From Halobacillus faecis (GTDB lineage Bacteria > Bacillota > Bacilli > Bacillales > Halobacillaceae): DNA of 64,000 bases. This document shows, piece after piece, positions 52,631 through 60,868 of this stretch (the first letter of the stretch is position 1; each line of letters opens with the position of its first letter). A program made the position numbers and the translations under genes. The DNA lies in assembly GCF_007991335.1 (NCBI RefSeq), contig NZ_BJYD01000017.1, forward strand, positions 62,001 through 126,000, in the 5' to 3' direction. A model generated the notes under the pieces. The model saw only the letters and a list, made by a program, of their open reading frames with translations. It ran no database searches and was not told the origin of the DNA.

Positions 52631-53908
52631 TTATTTATAAAGGAGGTAGTGTTTTCTTACTTTGTTGAAGTCTTTAAGATCGTCTTCCCAACGGTCTTTC
52701 ATATTTTCTACGGACTCGCCGTTTTCAATAGCTTCGCGGATCCATCCATTACCAACTAATAGATCGAAGAAGGAGACGCCTGCTGAGTTTTCCGCACGGA
52801 ACTCGAAGTCTTCCGGATACATGTCATGAATCGTCTTCACGAGATAGACACCGGTTTCTACAGCGTTGAACTCTTCACGATCGATGACATGGATCTGCAC
52901 CCCATGAGTCAATTTCCCTGCATGCTTCGAGAAGGATGGGGTGAAGGATGCCGCTCTGAACCTTACTCCTGGTAGGTTGAAAGCGTTCATCTCTGCCGCC
53001 AGATCTGTACTATTAATAAAAGGAGCGCCAATCAATTCAAACGGTCGAGTCGTACCGCGCCCTTCAGATACATTTGTCCCTTCAATCAAGGCTGCGCCCG
53101 GATATACGAAAGCCGTGTCAACGGTCGGCATGTTCGGGGAAGGAGCAACGAATTCTAGTCCTGTCTCATCATAATCCATGCTCCGCTTCCACCCTTGCAT
53201 TTCCACGACCGTCAAATCCGCACCAATCTCAAACTCGTTATTGAAAAACTTCGCAAGCTCCCCAACTGTCATCCCATGGCGTAGTGGGATCGGATAGTTT
53301 CCGACGAAGGACTTGTAGTCTTCATTCAAAACCGGACCTTCCACTTTTTCTCCACCCAGTGGATTCGGACGGTCAAGGACGACAAATGGGATGTCATTTT
53401 CCTGAGCTGCTTCCATCGCATAAGCCATCGTGTAGATGTACGTATAGAAACGTGTGCCTACGTCCTGAATATCAAACAGCAGCACATCGATGTCTTCTAA
53501 CATATCCGGAGTCGGTTTTCGAGTCTTGCCATAAAGACTGTAAACTGGAAGTCCTGTTTCTTCATCTGTATAAAACTCCACATACTCTCCAGCCTGAGCG
53601 CTGCCCCTGACCCCGTGTTCCGGGCCATACAACGCCGTCAGGTTAACATCCTCATCGTTGTGTAACAGATCAACGATGCTGTTCAAGTTTTGGTCAACAC
53701 CGGTCGGGTTTGTAATCAGACCCACATTCTTACCTTCAATCAGTTCTTTCTCTTCATCTAAAAGGACTTCTACTCCAAGCTTGAAAGGTTCCCCTTTTTT
53801 ATGATGCCCTTTTTGTTTACCAGGATTGCCGTTATGATCCGCGAAAACAACTGAGAACGTCGACCATGTCATCATCAAAACGACAGCAAGCATCAACCAT
53901 TTTTTCAT
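52631..53908 (-). CDS. namZ: Exo-beta-N-acetylmuramidase NamZ (DUF1343), secreted
   Basis: A 425-residue protein with a Sec signal peptide (hydrophobic 5-20, cleavage probably after Ala23). The DUF1343 (GH171) domain shows [49 protein letters not shown], and [34 protein letters not shown]. In Bacillus subtilis this enzyme (YbbC) removes N-acetylmuramic acid from the ends of peptidoglycan fragments after NagZ and an amidase have acted. It follows nagZ here by 63 bp on the same strand, so the two form a murein-recycling unit, but no amidase (amiE), murQ or murP gene is next to them. Confidence 0.93.
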   Translation of the reverse strand: [425 protein letters not shown]

Positions 53909-53971
53909 AATAACCTCTCCCTTTTAATTATGATGAAGAAGGACGTGAAGCCCCTCTTCCTAAAAAAACGA

Positions 53972-56080
53972 TTAGTAACTGAGACCCGTACCATATTCAA
54001 ACAATACGCCACCGTCAGCTCCTGGAATGGTCACAGGCAGTTGGCCGGTTGGATTGTTTGTACCAAAAATGGTAGCCGCCGTCGCTTTAAAACTTGCATC
54101 CCTGAAGCCGTACTGTGCAATATAAGCGTCCACTCCTGGATAGGCCATAATGTCATAAGGGTTTCTAATTCCTACACCAATCACTTCTGCATCTGTGTTC
54201 GCCATTACCTCATGGATCAACTGCATTTGAGAATGGTCTGACGAACGCGTGGACACATTGTACGTGTACGTTCCAAAGATGACTTTGTCTGCTTCCGCCA
54301 CTGTTTGTTTTTGCTCCGCCGTCAATTTGCTTTCATCTGTTCTGATCAAGGTCGTATGGGAATGGTGAGCAGAAACAGCGTCTGCAAGGTCGCCAATAAA
54401 TGTGTTTCCAATCACCACTACCTGTTCATCACCTGACGCGTCCAATGGAAGTGCCCCATCATTTTTCACTAGCGTAATGGAACGTTCAGCCGCTTCTTTC
54501 TCCACAGCTTTATGTGCCTCTGATCCGACGACTTCTTCCGCTTCTGCGATTTTCTCATCGAGCGGTTGAGGTGTTTCTTCTTTAATGATGCCTCGGTTCA
54601 ACTTCAATGTAAGGATCCGTTCAACAGAATCTTCAATCGTAGCCATTGGAATTTCCCCAGACTCTACAGCCTCATAAACACCTGAAGCTACTTCCTCGAG
54701 CCCTACAGGCATAAGCGCAATGTCTGTGCCTGCATTGATGGCACGAATAACGGCATCCACCGGTCCAAAATGATCGGCGATGGCTTTCATGTTCAAAGCG
54801 TCTGTGACGACGACTCCTTCATAATTCATCTCCTCACGCATCAATCCAGTCAAAACCTTTTCAGAAAGGGTGGCTGGAAGCGCGATTTCAGAACCGTCCT
54901 TCTGGGAAATCACTTTGGTATCATCAATTTTCGGGAACGTGATATGGGCAGTCATGATCGCATCAATGCCTGCATCCATCGCCTGTTGGAACGGATACAG
55001 TTCAACTTCCTTCAGACGCTCAAGGTCGTAAGGAACCTCAGGAAGACCGAGGTGGGAATCTGTTGCCGTATCCCCATGACCTGGGAAGTGTTTCGCCGTT
55101 GCAGCCACCCCGTGCTGCTGCAGCCCTTTCGTGTACGCCACACCCATTTTTCCAACGAGCTCCGGATCTTCCCCGAAAGAACGAACGCCAATGACAGGGT
55201 TGTCTGGATTGTTGTTTACATCCATAACAGGGGCAAAGTTCATGTTGATACCAAGGGATTCAAGTTCAGCTCCAATCACTGCCCCTACATCTTCAGCGAT
55301 TTCTTCCGATCGGGTGGCACCTAAGGCCATATTTCCAGGCATGTCCGTCCCTGATTGTAGACGTGTCACGATTCCGCCTTCCTGGTCAATCGTCATAAGC
55401 AAACCATACTTTTCAGAAGCGGCTTGATAATCAGACACAAGCTTGGCCGTTTGTTCTGTTGTCACAACGTTCTCACGGAATAAAATGACACCGCCCAAAT
55501 GATATTTCTGTACCATCTCTTCAATTTCAGGAAGCATGTCCGTCACGTTTTTCCCTTCCCATTTCCTGAAATCAGGCATCAGCATCTGACCGACTTTTTC
55601 CTCCATCGTCATGTTGGCAAGTGCATGTTGAACGAGGTCGTAACGGTCACCCTCCTGTTTTTTAATGGTCGGTTTGAAATCCGGCTTCCCTTTCTTATTC
55701 TTTGAAGGATCGGGCTTGTAGTCCAGAGCGATCCGGTCTTCAAAATGGCCATTCGATACCGTCACCCATGTTCGTCCCGGTTTTCCTGTAAAAGTAACCG
55801 TTCCATCGTCCGAGACAGTGGCAACGTTTGAATTCCTCGATTTCCAAACGAGTCCGTCATTCACCTTTGTGAAGTGTCCGTCTTCATACACGTTCAGTGC
55901 GGAAAGAGTCAACTCGTCCCCGTCCACCGTCTCATCTGCTTGCGGTACGTTCTCAAAAATGATGACATCCGATAATCCGTCCTCTTCAGCAGCTTCCACC
56001 TTTGTACCCATCAACCACGATGGCAGCATCATGCCAATGGTCAGTGTAAAGATCAACATCCATTTGCCTGCCATTCTCAT
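53972..56080 (-). CDS. nagZ: Beta-N-acetylglucosaminidase NagZ, GH3, secreted
   Basis: A 702-residue secreted enzyme that removes N-acetylglucosamine from muropeptides. A signal peptide (residues 1-31) leads to a BIG2-like Ig-type domain (about 35-130: WKSRNSNVATVSDDGTVTFTGKPG). The GH3 barrel (about 155-490) has the Asp/His dyad motif KHFPGHGDTATDSHLGLP and the nucleophile in VVTDALNMKAI. A C-terminal alpha/beta domain follows (500-700). The extra Ig-like domain is absent from the usual Bacillus subtilis NagZ layout. AAGGAGG precedes the ATG. A perfect cre lies inside its promoter. Confidence 0.93.
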   Translation of the reverse strand: MRMAGKWMLIFTLTIGMMLPSWLMGTKVEAAEEDGLSDVIIFENVPQADETVDGDELTLSALNVYEDGHFTKVNDGLVWKSRNSNVATVSDDGTVTFTGKPGRTWVTVSNGHFEDRIALDYKPDPSKNKKGKPDFKPTIKKQEGDRYDLVQHALANMTMEEKVGQMLMPDFRKWEGKNVTDMLPEIEEMVQKYHLGGVILFRENVVTTEQTAKLVSDYQAASEKYGLLMTIDQEGGIVTRLQSGTDMPGNMALGATRSEEIAEDVGAVIGAELESLGINMNFAPVMDVNNNPDNPVIGVRSFGEDPELVGKMGVAYTKGLQQHGVAATAKHFPGHGDTATDSHLGLPEVPYDLERLKEVELYPFQQAMDAGIDAIMTAHITFPKIDDTKVISQKDGSEIALPATLSEKVLTGLMREEMNYEGVVVTDALNMKAIADHFGPVDAVIRAINAGTDIALMPVGLEEVASGVYEAVESGEIPMATIEDSVERILTLKLNRGIIKEETPQPLDEKIAEAEEVVGSEAHKAVEKEAAERSITLVKNDGALPLDASGDEQVVVIGNTFIGDLADAVSAHHSHTTLIRTDESKLTAEQKQTVAEADKVIFGTYTYNVSTRSSDHSQMQLIHEVMANTDAEVIGVGIRNPYDIMAYPGVDAYIAQYGFRDASFKATAATIFGTNNPTGQLPVTIPGADGGVLFEYGTGLSY

Positions 56081-56193
56081 TCGCCATTCCTCCTTGATTT
56101 ATCTATTTGTAAAAGGTGCCTTCCTATCCAAAAAGACCCTTTTGCAAAACCATTTTCGAAAAAAACACCCTCAAAAAAGTCGGTACAGGAGAG

Positions 56194-56222
56194 ATAATGT
56201 TGTAAACGTTTACATTTTGTAA
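56194..56222 (-). promoter_or_regulatory. nagZ promoter with cre in the spacer
   Basis: On the minus strand TTACAA (56217-56222) and CATTAT (56194-56199) are separated by 17 bp. The perfect 14-bp palindromic cre TGTAAACGTTTACA (56201-56214) fills the spacer, so CcpA binding should block RNA polymerase. The rest of 56081-56382 is AT-rich and without a gene. Confidence 0.75.
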
Positions 56223-56382
56223 TAAAAGCGTAACGGAAATAGATATAGTCGTCTATACCACTTAAGGCCCTAATCATTCTATTTACCTCCATTTTCCAAA
56301 GCTTTCCTACTATTCCAATTGACTCATTTTAAAATAATGTGTCAGCTTTTTTTAATTTAACTGTAAAAAAAGTACATATAAA

Positions 56383-56405
56383 AAGGCACCTGAATCAGGT
56401 GCCTT
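56383..56405 (-). terminator. Terminator of the MetT-type transporter
   Basis: AAGGCACCTGA pairs with TCAGGTGCCTT; a T-rich tail follows on the minus strand. Confidence 0.85.
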
Positions 56406-56411
56406 CTCCTC

Positions 56412-57731
56412 TTAAGACGCGTTCTTAAACACTTCTTTTCTTTTTTCAACTGTGAACTTCGGATATCTAAATGCGATCGCTAAAAGACCCGCTACAGCTG
56501 TGAGTAAGGGATAAATACAAAACGGAACGATGGCAACAGGAGAAATACTTGCCACACCCGCTACCGCGAGGATTTGGCCTCCATAAGGAATGATCCCCTG
56601 CACGGAACTGGCAAAGATATCGAGGATACTCGCTGAACGACGTCCTCCAATCCCATATTCATCAGAAATTTGTTTGGCCAGTGGTCCTGCTGTAATGATG
56701 GAGATGGTATTGTTCGCCGTAGAAAAGTTGATAGCTGTCACAATCCCAGCAATGCCAAGCTCCCCACCACGATTGGAATTCACTTTCCTGCTCACGGCTT
56801 GCAGCAAAAATTCGATGCCTCCATTTGCCCGGATCAATTCCACAAGACCACCCAGCAAGATCGCAATCATGGCAAGCGTCTGCATATTCGTAAATCCATC
56901 ACCTACGAGAGTTATGAATTCCATCCCGGAAAATTTACCAAGCAAAAGGCCGACTCCACCAGCAAAAACAATGCCTCCGATCAAAACGTAAATGACGTTT
57001 ACTCCAGCAATGGCAAACCCGAGTACACCTAAGTAAGGTAAAATTTCTAGAATGTTGTACGTGTAATTCTCATTCAGGCTTGCCGATGCATCCGCCGTCA
57101 TCACCCCAAAAATAACGGCCGTGATCATGGCTGCCGGTAAAACGATGAAGAAATTCGCTTTGAACTTTTCTTTCATTTCTGTCCCCTGTGTACGAACAGC
57201 TGCAATGGTCGTATCCGAAATGACAGAAAGGTTGTCCCCGAACATCGCACCACTGACAATCGCCCCCATGACCAAGGCAAGACCGATGTCTGTTTGCTCG
57301 GCTACACCTACTCCAATTGGCGCAAGGGCAACCACTGTACCTGTCGATGTCCCCATGGAAATGGAAATGAAACAGCCGATCACAAACAAACCGACGACCA
57401 TCCAACCGCCAGGCAGGTACGTTAAACCAAGATTGACGGTAGATTCAACTGCGCCCATTCCGGATGCTACAGCAGCGAAAGCTCCTGCAAGTAAGAAAAT
57501 AATAACCATTAAGATGATATTGGGGTGCCCTCCCCCTCTCGTCAAGTGGGATATTTTCGTCTGGAAATCTGCTTTACGGTTCATGGCTAACGCAACGAGG
57601 ATCGCTACGAACAGAGCGACCAATACGGGCATTTGATAAAAATCCCCTGTGATGATGCCCGAACCAATGAAAAGTAAAATAAAGATCGCAAATGGGATGA
57701 GTGCGAAAGCGTTGCTTAATGGTTTTGTCAT
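56412..57731 (-). CDS. metT: NhaC-superfamily transporter under SAM riboswitch, MetT-type
   Basis: A 439-residue polytopic protein of the NhaC superfamily. SMGTSTGTVVALAPIGVG, SGAMFGDNLSVISDTTIAAVRTQGTEMKEKF and NFSTANNTISIITAGPLAKQISDEYG run in the same order as in the 39.4-kb paralogue. The leader is a full SAM-I riboswitch. Comparative genomics of Gram-positive methionine regulons has proposed such S-box-controlled NhaC-type carriers as methionine transporters (MetT); the same assignment is made here on leader plus family. ATG 57731 follows AAAGGAGGT. Expression should rise when S-adenosylmethionine is low. Confidence 0.85.
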   Translation of the reverse strand: MTKPLSNAFALIPFAIFILLFIGSGIITGDFYQMPVLVALFVAILVALAMNRKADFQTKISHLTRGGGHPNIILMVIIFLLAGAFAAVASGMGAVESTVNLGLTYLPGGWMVVGLFVIGCFISISMGTSTGTVVALAPIGVGVAEQTDIGLALVMGAIVSGAMFGDNLSVISDTTIAAVRTQGTEMKEKFKANFFIVLPAAMITAVIFGVMTADASASLNENYTYNILEILPYLGVLGFAIAGVNVIYVLIGGIVFAGGVGLLLGKFSGMEFITLVGDGFTNMQTLAMIAILLGGLVELIRANGGIEFLLQAVSRKVNSNRGGELGIAGIVTAINFSTANNTISIITAGPLAKQISDEYGIGGRRSASILDIFASSVQGIIPYGGQILAVAGVASISPVAIVPFCIYPLLTAVAGLLAIAFRYPKFTVEKRKEVFKNAS

Positions 57732-57813
57732 GATTTGACCTCCTTTATATATATAACTCATCAGAATAGTCGGTTTTATCGCGAGAAAAACACTGGTCTA
57801 AAAAAGACGGCAA

Positions 57814-57846
57814 ACAAAAAGAGCCTTCTCACATAAGAAGGCTCTT
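57814..57846 (-). terminator. Expression-platform terminator of the metT riboswitch
   Basis: AAGAGCCTTCT pairs with AGAAGGCTCTT around 6 nt, followed by a T run on the minus strand. Confidence 0.9.
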
Positions 57847-57864
57847 GAAACGTATCCGCACATT

Positions 57865-57972
57865 CCTTCTCATCTTTCAAGTGATCATCACTTGCTGGAA
57901 TTAGCACCGGCCAACCGATGTTGGTGGTTGCTGAAGCTTCGCAGGACCAGTTCCTCAGCTTCTCTTGATAAG
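57865..57972 (-). ncRNA. SAM-I riboswitch (S-box) upstream of metT
   Basis: On the minus strand the boxes read CTTATCAAGAGAAGCTGAGGGA-like (here GAGGAACTGG), GCTTCAGCAACC, CCGGTGCTAATTCC, and AGATGAGAAGG, in the right order and spacing for a SAM-I aptamer. A terminator follows, as in the msrA leader. Confidence 0.94.
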
Positions 57973-57996
57973 AATTATTCAATTGAGTTAATGGTT

Positions 57997-58025
57997 ACTT
58001 TACAATAAAAACCATTCGCTGACAA
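57997..58025 (-). promoter_or_regulatory. Candidate promoter of the metT leader
   Basis: On the minus strand TTGTCA (58020-58025) and TAAAGT (57997-58002) are separated by 17 bp, just ahead of the aptamer. Confidence 0.55.
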
Positions 58026-58045
58026 GAGTTTTTTCAGAAAAAATG

Positions 58046-59122
58046 TCATCGATCGTAGCGCCCAATCACTTCCATCGCTTCTTCTGAAAGTGAGGTGTCG
58101 ATGGCGTCACTAAAGTCAATGTCCCCGCTGATCGCACCGTTTGCGTCATACATCTCGAACTGTTTCTTAATATCGTCGATGAACATTTCCCCGTTCGGAT
58201 CGAGTCCTGTTACACCAACTTTCTTCCAAACATCAGCGTCTTTCAAGGCCGTATGCTTTGTCATGATTTCAATGACTTCATCCAGTCCCTCATCATAAAG
58301 GAACGCATCATTGTAATCACGTACCCCTTTCAAATAAGCAGCCATAAATCGGACGGAAACATCGGTGTCCTTTTCAATAAAATCAGGAGACCCGAGGACC
58401 ATCGCAATTTGTGCATCCGGAGCGAAATCTGTGGCGTCACCGAAGCGGACGTGCAGATCCTGCGCTTCTCCCTGAGTGATCAGAGGCTCGATTTGCAAAG
58501 CAGCATCAATCGATTTGTTGCCCATTGCGGCAAGCATGTTACCAAAATCAGACATGAGGACAAATTCGACATCGTCTTCCGTCAGCCCGGCATGTTCAAG
58601 CATACGCTGAAAAATATAATCATCAACGGCATTTCTCGATGAAACGGCAATCCGCTTCCCTTTCAAATCACTATACTCTTTGATTTCATCCTGCAGATCT
58701 TCACGAACCACAAAGCTGAAGTACGAGCTGCCATCAAAATAGTGCCCTTTATCAGCGATGATTTTCACATCAATGCCCTGAGCGATGGCATTGAAGAAGG
58801 AAGCTGTAGAAACGCCCCCGGCAATATCCACCTCACCCGCAGCCAACGCCGGAAGCATGTCGTCACTATTGGCGAACGTTGTAAACTTGATATCGATATT
58901 GTAATCATCAAAATATCCTTTTTCTTCAGCGATATAAAAGCCAGCTCCAGATGCAGCACCGTCCTCGGCAATGACCACCGTCGCTTTTTTATCTAATGGA
59001 GCAAAATCGCCGTCAATCATTTCACCACTCCCTGTATCCTCCCCAGAATCACCGGAGGCACAGCCGAACAACACAAAGATGATGAACAAAAAAGAAAACA
59101 GATGACATACTTTTTTCACCAT
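58046..59122 (-). CDS. ABC transporter substrate-binding lipoprotein, SsuA/NMT1-type
   Basis: A 358-residue lipoprotein: hydrophobic leader with lipobox VLFGC (Cys21), then a periplasmic-binding-type-II domain of the NMT1/SsuA-like group (GFYIAEEKGYFDDYNIDIKF, ALAAGEVDIAGGVSTASFFNAIAQG, LKGKRIAVSSRNAVDDYIFQRML). Such proteins bring in sulfonates, taurine, nitrate or pyrimidine precursors. It is the last gene of a permease-ATPase-binding protein operon. The next gene downstream is metT with its own promoter and riboswitch, so a sulfur-compound substrate is tempting but unproven. Confidence 0.88.
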   Translation of the reverse strand: MVKKVCHLFSFLFIIFVLFGCASGDSGEDTGSGEMIDGDFAPLDKKATVVIAEDGAASGAGFYIAEEKGYFDDYNIDIKFTTFANSDDMLPALAAGEVDIAGGVSTASFFNAIAQGIDVKIIADKGHYFDGSSYFSFVVREDLQDEIKEYSDLKGKRIAVSSRNAVDDYIFQRMLEHAGLTEDDVEFVLMSDFGNMLAAMGNKSIDAALQIEPLITQGEAQDLHVRFGDATDFAPDAQIAMVLGSPDFIEKDTDVSVRFMAAYLKGVRDYNDAFLYDEGLDEVIEIMTKHTALKDADVWKKVGVTGLDPNGEMFIDDIKKQFEMYDANGAISGDIDFSDAIDTSLSEEAMEVIGRYDR

Positions 59123-59146
59123 GGGATTCCAATCCCCTTTCTTTCA

Positions 59147-59920
59147 CTATTTACGCGATCGCTGCACTTCATCCTGAAGATGATTCCAAATCTCGACAAA
59201 ATGTTCTGCCATCAAAGGATCTGCCCGTACCTGCTCCATATTTCTCGGACGTGGCAGGTCAATCCGTTTTTCATCAATGATGGTGCCGGGCTGGGAACTC
59301 ATCAACAGGATCCGGTCGCTAAGTAGGAGCGCTTCATCTATGCTATGGGTAATAAATAAGACCGTTTTCTTCGTCTCCGACCAAATATTCAATAATTCTT
59401 CCTGCAAAATGAATTTGTTCTGCTCATCGAGTGCAGCAAATGGTTCATCCATGAGGAGAATTTCTGGATCGTTTGCAAACGCTCTGGCAATACTGACGCG
59501 CTGTTTCATCCCGCCGGACAGCTCTTTTGGATAGAGTTTAGCGAATTTTTCAAGCCCCACTTTATTCAAATAGTAAGCGGTCCGTTCTTTGATTACATCT
59601 GCAGGCAGATGCCTCATCTTTAAGCCGAAACTGACATTGCCTTCAACGGTCAACCACGGGATGACCCCGCGTTCTTGAAAAACCATCGACTGCAGCGGGC
59701 GCTCTTTATTACTTTTCGCAATCGTAAAGGTCCCACCACTTGGCTTTTCTAACTCAGCCAGAATCCTTAATAAAGTCGTTTTTCCACAGCCGCTCGGTCC
59801 GACGAGACAAACGAATTCCCCGTCTGCAATATCGAGCGAAATCCCTTCTAACGCCGTCACGCGGCTCTCTTTTTTATAAAAAACCTTCGTTAAATCCTTA
59901 ATCGATATTTTAGCCTCCAT
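59147..59920 (-). CDS. ABC transporter ATP-binding protein, SsuB/TauB-type
   Basis: A 257-residue ATPase with Walker A GPSGCGKTT, Q-loop MVFQERGVIPWLTV, signature ELSGGMKQRVSIARA, Walker B ILLMDEPFAALDE and switch His in FITHSIDEALLL. The pattern VFQE..L.PWLTV and FAALDEQ is that of the nitrate/sulfonate/taurine subfamily. It starts 22 bp after the permease and is followed by the binding protein gene 24 bp later. AAAGGAGC precedes the ATG. Confidence 0.93.
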   Translation of the reverse strand: MEAKISIKDLTKVFYKKESRVTALEGISLDIADGEFVCLVGPSGCGKTTLLRILAELEKPSGGTFTIAKSNKERPLQSMVFQERGVIPWLTVEGNVSFGLKMRHLPADVIKERTAYYLNKVGLEKFAKLYPKELSGGMKQRVSIARAFANDPEILLMDEPFAALDEQNKFILQEELLNIWSETKKTVLFITHSIDEALLLSDRILLMSSQPGTIIDEKRIDLPRPRNMEQVRADPLMAEHFVEIWNHLQDEVQRSRK

Positions 59921-59942
59921 CCCTTGTCGCTCCTTTCATCAG

Positions 59943-60764
59943 TTAGCGCCATGGCAGCAGTTTGGCCTGCAGCCCCCGTAGAATGATGGAAAACAAATAG
60001 CCGAAGAACGAAATGAGTACGAGTCCGACAAACATTTCTTTTAACAAAAAGGCTTTATACGATGTCCAGATCAAATACCCAATCCCTGAGTTGGCTCCCA
60101 TCATTTCTGCCGCGACAATCGTCAACAGTGCAATCGCCTGCCCCATTTGAATACCTTCGAGCATGACCGGCAGCGAACCAGGCAAAGCGATTTTGAAAAA
60201 GAACTGCTTCGAATCCGCGCCATAGTTTTTTGCAACATCCAAATAAATGCGGTCAATGTTCACAACACCCGCTACCGTATTAATGACGACAGGAAAAAAC
60301 ACACTTCCCGCAATCGTCACCACTTTGGATACTTCACCGACACCAAATAAAATGATGATGATGGGCAGGAGAGCAAGGGTTGGAATCGGCATCAAGGCCA
60401 TGATGAGTGGCGACAGGAAATGTCGGACCGGTCCGTAAAGCCCCATTAGGAGACCAATCACTATAGCCGGTATGACCCCCAGCAAAAATCCCGCGAAAAT
60501 ACGAAACAAAGAAATGCCGACATGATGAAACAGCTCTCCGCTCATCCCCATCGCCCAGAACGTTCCTACAATCTCTGTCGGTGGCGGGAAGAAACGGGCA
60601 TCAATCAGTCCCGTTCTTGATAAAAACTCCCAAAGCAATACAATGAAAATCGGCGATGATATGGTCAATATCTGCTTCAGACGATGCTGCATCTGGCGCT
60701 TTTTCCATTCTTGTTTTTCCATTTGTAAAGGGTCTGTCATAGATTCCCTTAAGCCATCTTTCAT
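59943..60764 (-). CDS. ABC transporter permease, SsuC/TauC-type
   Basis: A 274-residue inner-membrane permease with six helices; the EAA loop, which couples to the ATPase, reads YGADSKQFFFKIALPGSLPVMLEGIQMG. The family PFFPPPTEIVGTFWAMG-type opening is visible. First gene of the operon. ATG 60764 lies behind GAGGTGGTGA; the frame is open for 36 codons upstream, but that region overlaps the terminator of the coiled-coil gene. Confidence 0.9.
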   Translation of the reverse strand: MKDGLRESMTDPLQMEKQEWKKRQMQHRLKQILTISSPIFIVLLWEFLSRTGLIDARFFPPPTEIVGTFWAMGMSGELFHHVGISLFRIFAGFLLGVIPAIVIGLLMGLYGPVRHFLSPLIMALMPIPTLALLPIIIILFGVGEVSKVVTIAGSVFFPVVINTVAGVVNIDRIYLDVAKNYGADSKQFFFKIALPGSLPVMLEGIQMGQAIALLTIVAAEMMGANSGIGYLIWTSYKAFLLKEMFVGLVLISFFGYLFSIILRGLQAKLLPWR

Positions 60765-60848
60765 TCTCACCACCTCTACCGCTAATTTATGTGCGAACGC
60801 CCAATTGTGTGAAATTGTTCCTTTTATACGTCTATAAAAGCAAAAAAA

Positions 60849-60865
60849 ACGCCATCTAGGCGTCT
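60849..60865 (-). terminator. Terminator of the coiled-coil gene
   Basis: ACGCC pairs with GGCGT around ATCTAG; eight T follow on the minus strand. Short stem, but well placed four bases after the stop. Confidence 0.65.
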
Positions 60866-60868
60866 TTT

